9,648 bases of DNA from Bacteroidales bacterium (GTDB lineage: Bacteria > Bacteroidota > Bacteroidia > Bacteroidales > P3), in NCBI GenBank assembly GCA_017545365.1, contig JAFWOP010000150.1, forward strand, positions 1 to 9,648. The letters run 5' to 3'. Within the stretch, counting starts at the first letter, position 1. Every line of letters begins with the position of its first letter. A program made the translations under genes and the position numbers. This document shows, one piece after another, positions 1 through 7,384 of this stretch. The notes under the pieces are model-generated. The model was not told the origin of the DNA. It ran no database searches and was given only the letters and a program-made list of their open reading frames with translations.

Positions 1-1
1 C

Positions 2-487
2 GAGGAGCAGATTGCAGAGATGATGAAGCCGTTCCCCGACGAAAAATACTATATAACGTACGCAGAAGAGTACTTCAGCCGTTTTATCCAAAGCGAACAG
101 AACCTGAGCCATCTGCTGACGCTAGTCACGGCGGTCTGCATCCTGATAGCCGTCTTTGGCGTCTATAGCATCATCACGCTGGCCTGCCGCCAGCGGCGCA
201 AGGAGATTGCCCTGCGTAAGATTCACGGCGCGAAGCTCCGCGACATCCTCGGCATGTTCGTGAATGAGTACGGCCTCATCCTCGTCATCAGTTCTTTCGT
301 GGCCTTCTCCGTCGGCTACCTCATCATGCACGGCTGGCTGGAGCAGTATGTCCGCCGCATCACCATCGGCCCCCTGTTCTACATCGGCATCTTCGTCGCC
401 ACCGCCCTCCTCATCGCCCTCTGCGTAGGCAGTCGCGTCTGGCGTACCGCTCGCGAGAACCCCGCCGACGTGGTCAAGAGCGAATGA
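2..487 (+). CDS. ABC transporter permease, FtsX/MacB type, C-terminal part (5' end outside window)
   Basis: The frame is open from the window edge to a TGA at 485-487, giving 161 visible residues; the in-frame ATG at 20 is internal. Three hydrophobic segments are visible at about residues 38-61, 89-109 and 122-142 of the visible part. Between the first and second lies the cytoplasmic motif RQRRKEIALRKIHGAK (63-78), typical of the FtsX-like permease domain of MacB/LolCDE-type exporters. The C-terminus reads NPADVVKSE, matching the usual NPAxxL ending of Bacteroidetes members. Such permeases do not form a classical import channel; they couple a cytoplasmic ATPase to extracellular or periplasmic work such as export of peptides, lipoproteins or drugs. 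The substrate cannot be told from this fragment. The gene converges on the GH36 gene across a repeat-filled spacer. Family assignment is firm; the specific role is unknown. Confidence 0.88.
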   Translation, partial: EEQIAEMMKPFPDEKYYITYAEEYFSRFIQSEQNLSHLLTLVTAVCILIAVFGVYSIITLACRQRRKEIALRKIHGAKLRDILGMFVNEYGLILVISSFVAFSVGYLIMHGWLEQYVRRITIGPLFYIGIFVATALLIALCVGSRVWRTARENPADVVKSE

Positions 488-494
488 GTGTTTT

Positions 495-529
495 AGTTAA
501 GAATTAAGAATTAAGAGTTAAGAGTTAAG
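495..529. repeat. Tandem heptamer array, five copies of A(A/G)TTAAG
   Basis: Five contiguous 7-bp units at 495-501, 502-508, 509-515, 516-522 and 523-529 read AGTTAAG, AATTAAG, AATTAAG, AGTTAAG, AGTTAAG. They begin 8 nt after the permease stop codon, so they are non-coding on the + strand. AT-rich heptamers of this kind are, from general knowledge, common between genes in Bacteroides and Prevotella. No function is evident. Confidence 0.85.
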
Positions 530-573
530 AAAAAATGCGCAACGGCTCTCTTCGTTTTCCGGAAGTAAGGGAT

Positions 574-585
574 AGTTTATAAACT
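574..585. other. Perfect 12-bp palindrome AGTTTATAAACT
   Basis: A perfect dyad in the convergent spacer between the permease and the GH36 gene, just before the T-tract that opens the 90-bp palindrome. It is not followed by a T-run directly and not placed before a gene start, so no operator or terminator role is claimed. A 12-bp perfect palindrome made mostly of A and T could be chance. Confidence 0.3.
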
Positions 586-596
586 GCATCCGTATT

Positions 597-686
597 TTTT
601 TTAACGGCGGCGCTGTTTATTTTAACGGCGGCGCCGTTAAAATTGACAGGGGCGCCGTTAATATAAACAGCGGCCCTGTTAAAAAA
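597..686. repeat. Four tandem 21-bp dyad units forming a 90-bp near-palindrome
   Basis: Four head-to-tail units of exactly 21 bp lie at 601-621, 622-642, 643-663 and 664-684. The core of unit 2 is TTAACGGCGGCGCCGTTAA; the others differ at a few positions. Each unit is itself a dyad, centred at 610, 631, 652 and 673. Unit 2 with flanks (619-643) makes a perfect 11-bp stem around a GGC loop. The whole block also folds on itself about 641.5: of 45 opposed pairs from 597/686 inward, I count 36 Watson-Crick, 2 G-T and 7 mismatches. It lies between the 3' ends of convergent genes. A T-run stands at the left border and an A-run at the right, so those runs are part of the stem rather than a separate terminator tail on either strand. 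Confidence 0.85.
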
Positions 687-727
687 CTACGTCAAATAAT
701 CAGAAAACATAGTTCTGGGTTTCACGA

Positions 728-2905
728 TTACTGTTTCGTGATTTCTACGACACGGCTGCGGAGATTGCCGGAGGTGAAGACGTCGAGGCCGACGGTCATC
801 AGATAGCGGCCGGAGAAGGTCTGGCCGTTGCCGCGCAGGCTGCTGCGGGTGCCGGGCACGAGGTTGATTTCCTCGACGCGATAGTCGGCATCGGGGTCGA
901 GGCCTTCAAGACGGAGGGGTCGGGTGCGGTCGTAGGCCATGGGGTGGACGTCGAAAGCGAAGAGGACGCTCTTGCCGTCGCGCGGGCTGACGAACTGCGT
1001 AGCGGCGTGGGGGCCGTCGTAGGGCGAGTAGAGGCGGTATTGGTCGCCGTCGGCAATCACGTAGGAGAGGCGTTTCCAATTCTTCACAGCCTCGCGGATG
1101 TAGGCCTGGTCGCGCTCGTCGAGCTCGTTGAAGCGGATGTCGAAGCCCAGCTTGCCCATCGAGGCGACGTCGGTACGGAACTTGATGCTGGCATTACGGT
1201 TCCACGAGGTGACGTGGGCGCAGACGGCACGCGAGGGATAGAAGAACGAGTAGCCGTACTGGATGAAGAGGCGGTCGATGGGGTTGGTGTTGTCGCTGGC
1301 CCAGAACTCGGTAAAGTAGCTGAGGGCCTTGTAGTCGATGCGCCCGCTGCCGCCCGAGCAGAGCATCATGCGCAGGGCGGGGTACTTGGCGTTGATGCGT
1401 TCGAGCACGCTATAGAGGCCGTGGACGTAATCGACGTAGAGCTGCGTCTGTTTCTCCTTCAGGTAGGGCGACCAGATGTTGGTGATGGGGCTGTTGCAGT
1501 CCCACTTCATGAAGGCGATGTCGGGATAGTCGGTCATCAGGCGGTCGATGACGGAGAAGACGTAGTCCTGCACGGCGGGGTTGGAGAGGTCGAGGACGAG
1601 CTGGTTGCGGAAGTAGTACTCGTCGCGGACGTCGGGCTGGTGGATGACCCAGTCGGGGTGTTTCTCGTAGAGTTCGCTCTTGGGGTTGACCATCTCGGGC
1701 TCCACCCAGATGCCGAAGCGGATGCCCTTCTCGCCAGCGGCCTGCGTCAGGCGGGCGACGCCGCCGGGAAGCTTCTCGCGCGTCTCCTCCCAGTCGCCAA
1801 GTCCCTGGCGGTCGGACGAGCGGGGGTATTTGTTGCCAAACCAGCCGTCGTCGAGCAGGAAGAGGTCAACGCCCATGTCGGCGGCATTATCCATCAGCTG
1901 GATGAGGCGCTCCTCGTCGAAGCTGAAGTAGGTGGCCTCCCAGTTGTTGAGCAGGGTGTAGCGCTCCTCGTGGCCCTGATAGAGCTGGTAGTCGCGCGCC
2001 CAGCGATGGATGTCGCGCGAGGCGTCGCCGAGGCCCGACGTGGAGAGGGTGAAGATGAAGTCGGGGGTGACGAAGGTTTCGCCCGGGCGCAGGGCGCGCT
2101 CGGAGTAGTAGGGGTTGATGCCGCTGATGACGCGCAGTTCGCCCGTCTGGGTGACCTCGAAGGTAAAGCGGAAGTTGCCCGTCCAGCCGAGGGTGCCGAG
2201 AAGTGCGGTACCCGTGTGCTCGTCGGCCTCGCCATCGAACGAGACTATGAACATGGGGGGCGTGAACATGTTGGCGCGGGTGCCGAGCTTGGTGTCGAGC
2301 ACCTTCTTGCCGAAGGTGAGGGGCGCGGTCGTCATCTTGGCCTCTTCGGCCCAGTCGCCCGAGAACTCAGTCAGGCGGTAGTCGCCGCCGGCGAAGTGGA
2401 GCATCGACGAGGCGTAGCGGCAGAGCGTCATCGTGGGGGCTTTGCGGCCTCGGCCGGTGTTGCTGATTTCGGTAGAGGCGCGGATGATGTTGTCGCGCTC
2501 GTAGGCGGTAAAGCGGAGGCGCACGGTTACGGGATAGACCTCGTCGGCAAGGGTGATGACAGTCTCCTTGACGCCCTCGGAGAGGGTGTTGACGCTATGC
2601 TCGACGTATTTTAAAAGGATAGACGAGCGGCCGTCTGGCTGGCGGATTTCGAGGGCAGGCTCGAAGTAGTCCTCCATGCCGTGGGTGATGTAAGCCTCGG
2701 GACCTACGGAGAGGTGGGCGATGTCGGCATCGCCGCCGAGGCGGGCGCCGAGGTACGACTGGTGCAGGCGTCCGTCGCCACCGACACGCAGCACGAGGTC
2801 GGTCTTGGACGTGGAGACGCGGATGGTCTGGGCAGAAATACCGCCACAGAAGAGTAAAAACGAAAGATGAATGATGAAAAAGGAAAAATAAAAACTACGT
2901 TTCAT
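728..2905 (-). CDS. Secreted GH36 alpha-galactosidase
   Basis: The 725-residue product is the usual size for bacterial GH36 enzymes, which release terminal alpha-1,6-galactose from raffinose-type sugars or galactomannan side chains by a retaining mechanism. Residues 1-25 form a signal peptide (hydrophobic run, then GGISA before Q26). A beta-sandwich N-domain (about 27-300) precedes a TIM barrel (about 315-615) and a small beta C-domain (about 620-725). Visible family motifs are LLDDGWFG (350-357), GIWVEPEMVNP (398-408), KWDCN (467-471) with nucleophile Asp469, the CSGGSGRID loop (516-524), and WASDNT (535-540) with acid/base Asp538. Start: ATG at 2905 is followed directly by the signal peptide. 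It lies 19 nt after the GH2 stop codon, so it is probably the second gene of that operon. The Cys20 context (LLFC-G) does not fit a lipobox. No sorting tail is present, so periplasmic location is inferred. The exact substrate is not determinable. Confidence 0.93.
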   Translation of the reverse strand: MKRSFYFSFFIIHLSFLLFCGGISAQTIRVSTSKTDLVLRVGGDGRLHQSYLGARLGGDADIAHLSVGPEAYITHGMEDYFEPALEIRQPDGRSSILLKYVEHSVNTLSEGVKETVITLADEVYPVTVRLRFTAYERDNIIRASTEISNTGRGRKAPTMTLCRYASSMLHFAGGDYRLTEFSGDWAEEAKMTTAPLTFGKKVLDTKLGTRANMFTPPMFIVSFDGEADEHTGTALLGTLGWTGNFRFTFEVTQTGELRVISGINPYYSERALRPGETFVTPDFIFTLSTSGLGDASRDIHRWARDYQLYQGHEERYTLLNNWEATYFSFDEERLIQLMDNAADMGVDLFLLDDGWFGNKYPRSSDRQGLGDWEETREKLPGGVARLTQAAGEKGIRFGIWVEPEMVNPKSELYEKHPDWVIHQPDVRDEYYFRNQLVLDLSNPAVQDYVFSVIDRLMTDYPDIAFMKWDCNSPITNIWSPYLKEKQTQLYVDYVHGLYSVLERINAKYPALRMMLCSGGSGRIDYKALSYFTEFWASDNTNPIDRLFIQYGYSFFYPSRAVCAHVTSWNRNASIKFRTDVASMGKLGFDIRFNELDERDQAYIREAVKNWKRLSYVIADGDQYRLYSPYDGPHAATQFVSPRDGKSVLFAFDVHPMAYDRTRPLRLEGLDPDADYRVEEINLVPGTRSSLRGNGQTFSGRYLMTVGLDVFTSGNLRSRVVEITKQ

Positions 2906-2924
2906 AGGAGAAAAGTATTAGGAA

Positions 2925-5900
2925 TTAGCGGATGAGGATTTTATGGCCGTTCACGATATAGATGCCGGGAGATAATTGAACGTTTTTCATCCGGCGTCCG
3001 CTGAGGTCGTAGAGGCTCTGCTCACGAGGAAGCGGAGAGGGGGTGTTAATCCCAACTGGCAGCTCTTCGCCGTCAGCCTCAACGGCATCGACGGGATGGC
3101 GGACGAGACGGAAACTGTTGACGAGCGCACGTCCGTAGGCAGGCAGATGGATGTCGATGCCGAGGAACACCTCTGCATCAGAGGCAAGCGTAAAGCTGAC
3201 GGCGCCGTCGGTAAGAGGAGCGGAAACCGGCATGGGCTGCTGTGGCATCGAAACGTAAAGGCAGCTCTGCCAGCAGTCCGTAGCCTCGGCAAGCGAGACG
3301 GAGAAGGTGTAGCATCCGGCAAGCAACGTCACCAACTGGCCGAGCAAACAGCCGTCGCCATTCATCGCCGGGCCGTACCAGCCGGACTGCAGCAACAAGG
3401 CCGACGAACGGTTTGTGTCCACAGAGATAAGGCCCTGCAACCCTTCGTTCCACGAAAGTGTTCCCCAACGGGAGGCGTCGGTATTCATCTCCAGCTCGCA
3501 GAAGCGCGACACATAGCCGTCGATGGCTGCGCCGGCGGTATGGATGAACGGGACGCGGTAGTTAGTGAGGTAGTCGGCTGTGACATCGACGGATTTCGCC
3601 TTGGCATCGCTGAAGTCGAAGCCAAAGACGCCGTCCGACGGCTCGAAAGTGACACCCCGGCAGTAGCTCGCGGAATTGGAGGGTATGGCAAGATTGGAAA
3701 CGTTGCGGGTTTCGGCATCGAACTTGTCGAAATTCAGATAGACCGTAAGCACAGCCGACGATGCAACCTCGGCCCCGGGATTTGCCAGCGGCGCCACACA
3801 TACCTCCCGCAGGCGCTCTTGTGTCAGGCGGCTCGCCCAGAAACGAAACTCGTCAATGACACAATGCTGCCCCTCTATGAGAAAGCCTTCCCACGCCGGG
3901 CTGGCCGTAGGCCCTGCCATATTGCAGATGAGCACGCCATCGCGATAGAAATAGAAGCGGGAGTAGTAGAACACGAGGGCATAGTGGTGCCATTCGTCGG
4001 CGATGACGAAACCCTTCGGCGTGACGGCCGTCTTATCGCCTGCCACGACCGTCATCACGCCCTCTGCCCCTACGGTCAGCCGGAACTCGGTATCAGTCGG
4101 CTCGTGCATCGTCACGCAGCTGTCGGTCTTCTCCTTGGGTTTCATCCACCAGTCGAGGGTGTATTTATAAGTGCGCTCCGTCAACGGCGAGGGCATCGTG
4201 ACATGGGCTTCGTCGCGAAATGACATGCCGTCGCCGGAGGGGGCGTTGCAAACAATCAAAGCGCCCTCCCTCGTCAGCTGCGCGCCGAGATTCAGGTCGA
4301 GCTGGCTGATGCTGTAGCGGCCGGGCATGGTGGGAACAAACGAGGTGTTGCCGCCGGAGATGAAGGTGCTGCTGCCGTCGGGGGCCGCAACCATCCACGC
4401 CAGCTGATTCTCCGGAAGCTTCGAGAGATTATGCAGCCAGGTCTTCCGCCCCTTCGCCACCACAGCAGGAGCGACCTCGAAATCGAGGTCGCCGTTGGGA
4501 ATGGATGTTATGTCGTCAGGCTTTGGCAGCGCCGTAGCAGGGTTGAAGACGGCAGACATCCATTCGGTGTCCGTGCCGCCGGTTATGGGCACCAACTTGG
4601 GAAAGAGGGAGACAGCGAGCGTGGTCCCCGACGAGGCATCCTCGTAATAGGCCGCCGTGACGCCACCCTGTCCGTGGCCTCGTTTCGTGGTGTTGACTTT
4701 GAAGAAGATTTTCACGGGCTTCGTCGTATCGACATTTGCTAACAATGTGCCCACGTCGAAAAGAAGTTCCTGAGTATTGACGAGCCGCGTGTCGTCCAAT
4801 CCCAGCACGGGTGTGGCGGGAGCCTTGGCAAAGGGCAGTCGCTTCACCTCCATGGTGTATTCAGGCTCAGTAGCCGACGTGTTGGCTGCACAGCCGAGGG
4901 TGAAACTCACCTCGGACGAATGGGAGTAGCCCATTGCTACGCGGACAGCATTTGTGACGCTATAGGTAGGGGAGGCATTATCGACAAAGAGCGCGATGTC
5001 AATAAACTGTCCACCAGCCGTCTGCTTAGTGTGCGCCGCCAGCGTATTGGTGCCATGGGGATTGATGGCTGCCCGCGCGGCATCGCTGATGGCTACGTTC
5101 TTGTAGTCGGTGATATATCCCGTAGCGGAGAACGCCAATACGCCGTTGATATAGAACTCCGTATCCTCATCGTAGTAGATGCGGAGCGTCAGCTTGGCCA
5201 GTTCGTCGGGTGTGAGGTCGAGGTCTAAAGTGCGACGAATCCAGATGTTCGCCGTCGTCCACTTCGTGCCGTATTGCATGTTTGCGAGGCCGTTGGCCCC
5301 AAAGCCAGCCTTACCTGTGTTCCAACCGCTGTCGTCGAAATCGGGAGCATACCATTTGGACGTCGAAGGGGGATTGGTGGTGTAACGCCATGTCTCGCCA
5401 TTCTCGTCAGCCGGCGACAGCAGATAGGGTATGGGCTGCCCTTCACTCTCGATGGCGATACGGTTGGCGGCAAAGAGGCGATTGATGTCCGACTTTACCA
5501 CACGGTCGTAGCTCATCAGGCCGTTGACCTCCACCTCCACGTCGGTCAGCTGGGTGTAGACGGCTGCCGAGAGACCCTTTTGCGATTTATAGAAAGCCAG
5601 CTTCCGGGCATAGGTGGTGTAGGTGTCATCGAGTTCCTCGGGGCTCTCCACAGAGGCATAGCCCCAATGGTCGGAGGCCCAGAGATGGTCTTCGAGGACG
5701 TATTGGACACCTCCGTATTCGCCACAGGCCGTAGCCTGTTTGTTGGACGTGGTGGTATAGGACGGCGCCGGATAGGGATGGATGTCTTTCACATCGCCGT
5801 AGCCGTGATGGTTCCATCCGGAGGCCTCGTTGATGAGACGCGTCTTGTCGAGCTTGCGCACCAAGTCGACAAAGCGTTTGGTGTATGCCCTGTCGGTCTG

Positions 5901-7205
5901 GCCGCCGCCCTCGTTGAAGATTACCCACATGACGATGCTGGGGGCGTTGTAGTGTGTTTCGACAAGAGCTGTCAGCTCGCGGTCGAAGTAGTCGCCGTTG
6001 TTGGGCACGCCCCCTTTGCCGCCATAGTTCTCGCCGGGCATATCCTGCCACACCATCAGCCCGAGGCGGTCGCACCAGTAGTACCAGCGGCGCGGCTCCA
6101 CTTTGATGTGCTTGCGCACCATGTTGAAGCCCATCCGCTTCATGGTGACGATGTCGCTCTTCAAGGCTTCGTCGCTGGGGGCGGTGTATATGCCGTCGGG
6201 CCAAAAGCCTTGGTCAAGGGGTCCCATCTGGAAGAGGAAGCGGTTGTTGAGTGCCAGACGATACCAGCTCCCCTCACGCAGCAGACTGATTTTTCGCATG
6301 CCGAAGTAGGTCTCGACGACATCGTTGCCCAAGCTCATCGTGGCGTCGTAGAGGAAGGGGTGCTCGGGTTCCCAAAGTTCAGCATCGGGGATTGCTAAGA
6401 CAAGCGGCTGCCCTACTTCAGCCGTACCGACGGCTACTACGTCGGAACCATGCCGAACGCTAACGATGAACGTCGTCCCCTCGGCAGGAGCCTCGCCACC
6501 AGCCGTGACGGTAAAGGTTACCGTACCATTATCAATATCGGTTGACACGTGGTAATCTGCAATATAAGTCTGCGGGACAGCCTCCATCCATACCGTCTGC
6601 CAGATGCCGCTGGTGCAGGTGTAGAAGATGCCGCCCGGGCTGAGCACCTGCTTGCCCCGGGGCACGGCGTCGTTGTCCGTGGGGTCATAGACGCGCAGCA
6701 CAAGTTCATGCTCCCCTACCTTACCTTTTATCACTTCCGTGATGTCGAACGTAAAGGGGTCGTATCCACCTTCGTGCTTGCCTACGGAGGTGCCGTTGAC
6801 AAATGCCTCGCAACGCCAGTCAACCGCCTCGAAGTGAAGCAGCACGCGCTCTCCCTTCCACGCCTCCGGCACGTCGAATGTCCGGCGGTAAGCCATGCTC
6901 TCAGCGTGACGACCTATGCCACTCAGAGGAGCCTCCGGAGCAAAGGGTACGAGTATTTCCTTCCATGCCGTCTCCGACAGTTCCTGCGTCATCTGCTTGA
7001 GCGACTGCCATTGCCACAAGCCGTTGAGATTCTGCCATTGATCGCGCACCATCTGCGGGCGCGGATATTCGCCATGTACATTCTCGGGCGATACGTCTGC
7101 CGCCCACGGCGTACTGATTTTCGCCTTGGCCATCTCCCACGCAGCAGACTCTCCTGCCATTCCGAGCAGCAGGACTAAGGCAATCCACAGACTCCTGAAG
7201 TTCAT
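2925..7205 (-). CDS. Large multidomain secreted GH2 glycosidase with LamG domain and T9SS-like tail
   Basis: The 1426-residue product starts with a signal peptide (MNFRSLWIALVLLLG..., about 1-22). Next come a GH2 sugar-binding sandwich (about 46-210), an Ig-like sandwich (213-303) and a GH2 TIM barrel (305-590). Acid/base Glu432 lies in IFNEGGG, and the probable nucleophile Glu496 in CGEYGG. After the barrel are a galactose-binding-like sandwich (about 605-745), a beta-rich region of no recognised family, a LamG/concanavalin-like domain (about 996-1140, with EWHHYALVF and IDEFRFW), another beta region (to about 1370), and a tail LYDLSGRRM...PGIYIVNGHKILIR (1398-1426) resembling a type A T9SS sorting domain. 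GH2 covers beta-galactosidase, beta-glucuronidase, beta-mannosidase and others; the specificity is not readable. The frame stays open to an ATG at 7346, but that start would lie upstream of the predicted promoter. ATG 7247 is a possible alternative start (14 residues more). First gene of an operon with GH36. Confidence 0.9.
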   Translation of the reverse strand: MNFRSLWIALVLLLGMAGESAAWEMAKAKISTPWAADVSPENVHGEYPRPQMVRDQWQNLNGLWQWQSLKQMTQELSETAWKEILVPFAPEAPLSGIGRHAESMAYRRTFDVPEAWKGERVLLHFEAVDWRCEAFVNGTSVGKHEGGYDPFTFDITEVIKGKVGEHELVLRVYDPTDNDAVPRGKQVLSPGGIFYTCTSGIWQTVWMEAVPQTYIADYHVSTDIDNGTVTFTVTAGGEAPAEGTTFIVSVRHGSDVVAVGTAEVGQPLVLAIPDAELWEPEHPFLYDATMSLGNDVVETYFGMRKISLLREGSWYRLALNNRFLFQMGPLDQGFWPDGIYTAPSDEALKSDIVTMKRMGFNMVRKHIKVEPRRWYYWCDRLGLMVWQDMPGENYGGKGGVPNNGDYFDRELTALVETHYNAPSIVMWVIFNEGGGQTDRAYTKRFVDLVRKLDKTRLINEASGWNHHGYGDVKDIHPYPAPSYTTTSNKQATACGEYGGVQYVLEDHLWASDHWGYASVESPEELDDTYTTYARKLAFYKSQKGLSAAVYTQLTDVEVEVNGLMSYDRVVKSDINRLFAANRIAIESEGQPIPYLLSPADENGETWRYTTNPPSTSKWYAPDFDDSGWNTGKAGFGANGLANMQYGTKWTTANIWIRRTLDLDLTPDELAKLTLRIYYDEDTEFYINGVLAFSATGYITDYKNVAISDAARAAINPHGTNTLAAHTKQTAGGQFIDIALFVDNASPTYSVTNAVRVAMGYSHSSEVSFTLGCAANTSATEPEYTMEVKRLPFAKAPATPVLGLDDTRLVNTQELLFDVGTLLANVDTTKPVKIFFKVNTTKRGHGQGGVTAAYYEDASSGTTLAVSLFPKLVPITGGTDTEWMSAVFNPATALPKPDDITSIPNGDLDFEVAPAVVAKGRKTWLHNLSKLPENQLAWMVAAPDGSSTFISGGNTSFVPTMPGRYSISQLDLNLGAQLTREGALIVCNAPSGDGMSFRDEAHVTMPSPLTERTYKYTLDWWMKPKEKTDSCVTMHEPTDTEFRLTVGAEGVMTVVAGDKTAVTPKGFVIADEWHHYALVFYYSRFYFYRDGVLICNMAGPTASPAWEGFLIEGQHCVIDEFRFWASRLTQERLREVCVAPLANPGAEVASSAVLTVYLNFDKFDAETRNVSNLAIPSNSASYCRGVTFEPSDGVFGFDFSDAKAKSVDVTADYLTNYRVPFIHTAGAAIDGYVSRFCELEMNTDASRWGTLSWNEGLQGLISVDTNRSSALLLQSGWYGPAMNGDGCLLGQLVTLLAGCYTFSVSLAEATDCWQSCLYVSMPQQPMPVSAPLTDGAVSFTLASDAEVFLGIDIHLPAYGRALVNSFRLVRHPVDAVEADGEELPVGINTPSPLPREQSLYDLSGRRMKNVQLSPGIYIVNGHKILIR

Positions 7206-7211
7206 TTTCAC

Positions 7212-7226
7212 GACGCGGCCCGCGTC
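7212..7226 (-). promoter_or_regulatory. GC-rich hairpin just ahead of the GH2 start codon
   Basis: GACGCG and CGCGTC form a perfect 6-bp GC-rich stem around a 3-nt loop, separated from the ATG at 7205 by 6 nt. If 7205 is the true start, the hairpin sits where the ribosome binds and could restrain translation. If the start is 7247, it is simply coding sequence. The dyad is seen; a regulatory role is conjecture. Confidence 0.3.
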
Positions 7227-7267
7227 TCCACACGCTAATGCTTTCATACGATATTCGAATTTTCGGG

Positions 7268-7299
7268 CGAAGATAGCACAAAAAACGCAAATCTCCAAA
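7268..7299 (-). promoter_or_regulatory. Predicted Bacteroidetes-type promoter for the GH2-GH36 operon
   Basis: On the minus strand a TTTG (7296-7299) is followed after exactly 20 nt by TATCTTCG (7268-7275). This matches the Bacteroidetes primary-sigma pattern TTTG (-33) ... TAnnTTTG (-7) except for one base in the second box. Transcription would begin around 7261-7264, giving a leader of about 57-60 nt to the ATG at 7205, or about 15 nt to the ATG at 7247. The site is also why the far upstream in-frame ATG at 7346 is rejected as a start. Confidence 0.6.
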
Positions 7300-7351
7300 T
7301 CTTCTGCACGAATAATGTTTTGCAGAAGCGCGAATGTTGGGCACAAAGCAG

Positions 7352-7384
7352 CTACGGCTGCAACATCAGGGGCTGTAGCCGTAG
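7352..7384. other. Stem-loop with 11-bp arms downstream of murI
   Basis: CTACGGCTGCA (7352-7362) and TGTAGCCGTAG (7374-7384) pair over 11 positions with one G-T, around an 11-nt loop. It lies about 85 nt past the murI stop in the murI reading direction. No T-run follows on the minus strand (CTGCTTTGTG), so it is at best a weak candidate terminator or an mRNA 3'-end stabiliser. It overlaps the start of the 21-bp-phased repeat. Confidence 0.45.

Noticed and set aside
601..684. CRISPR array
   Set aside because: The 21-bp units are directly adjacent with no spacers, there are only four, and no cas genes are near. The array at 7362-7466 fails for the same reasons.
597..686. Ordinary intrinsic terminator
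   Set aside because: Stems are strong, but no T-run follows the stem on either strand: A-runs follow on both, being the paired arm of the opposite T-run. A role at transcript ends remains possible but not by the standard signature.
944..2614. Long open frame on the + strand (556 codons) opposite GH36
   Set aside because: It is antisense to a clear GH36 gene with all motifs. Its product is a monotonous Val/Ala/Gly/Glu/Asp mix without a recognisable domain, as expected from the complement of a GC-rich gene.
2846..2848. Lipoprotein signal at Cys20 of GH36
   Set aside because: The residues before Cys20 are LLF, so position -1 is Phe instead of Gly, Ala or Ser; cleavage before Gln26 by signal peptidase I fits better.
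2976..4223. Open frame of 415 codons on the + strand opposite the GH2 gene
   Set aside because: No recognisable motif and no initiation context; the minus-strand frame encodes the LamG domain and sorting-like tail. The same applies to the + strand frame at 5274-6398 opposite the TIM barrel.
7206..7346. N-terminal extension of GH2 to the ATG at 7346
   Set aside because: The extra 47 residues would precede the signal peptide and overlap the predicted promoter, so the frame is open by chance upstream of the true start.
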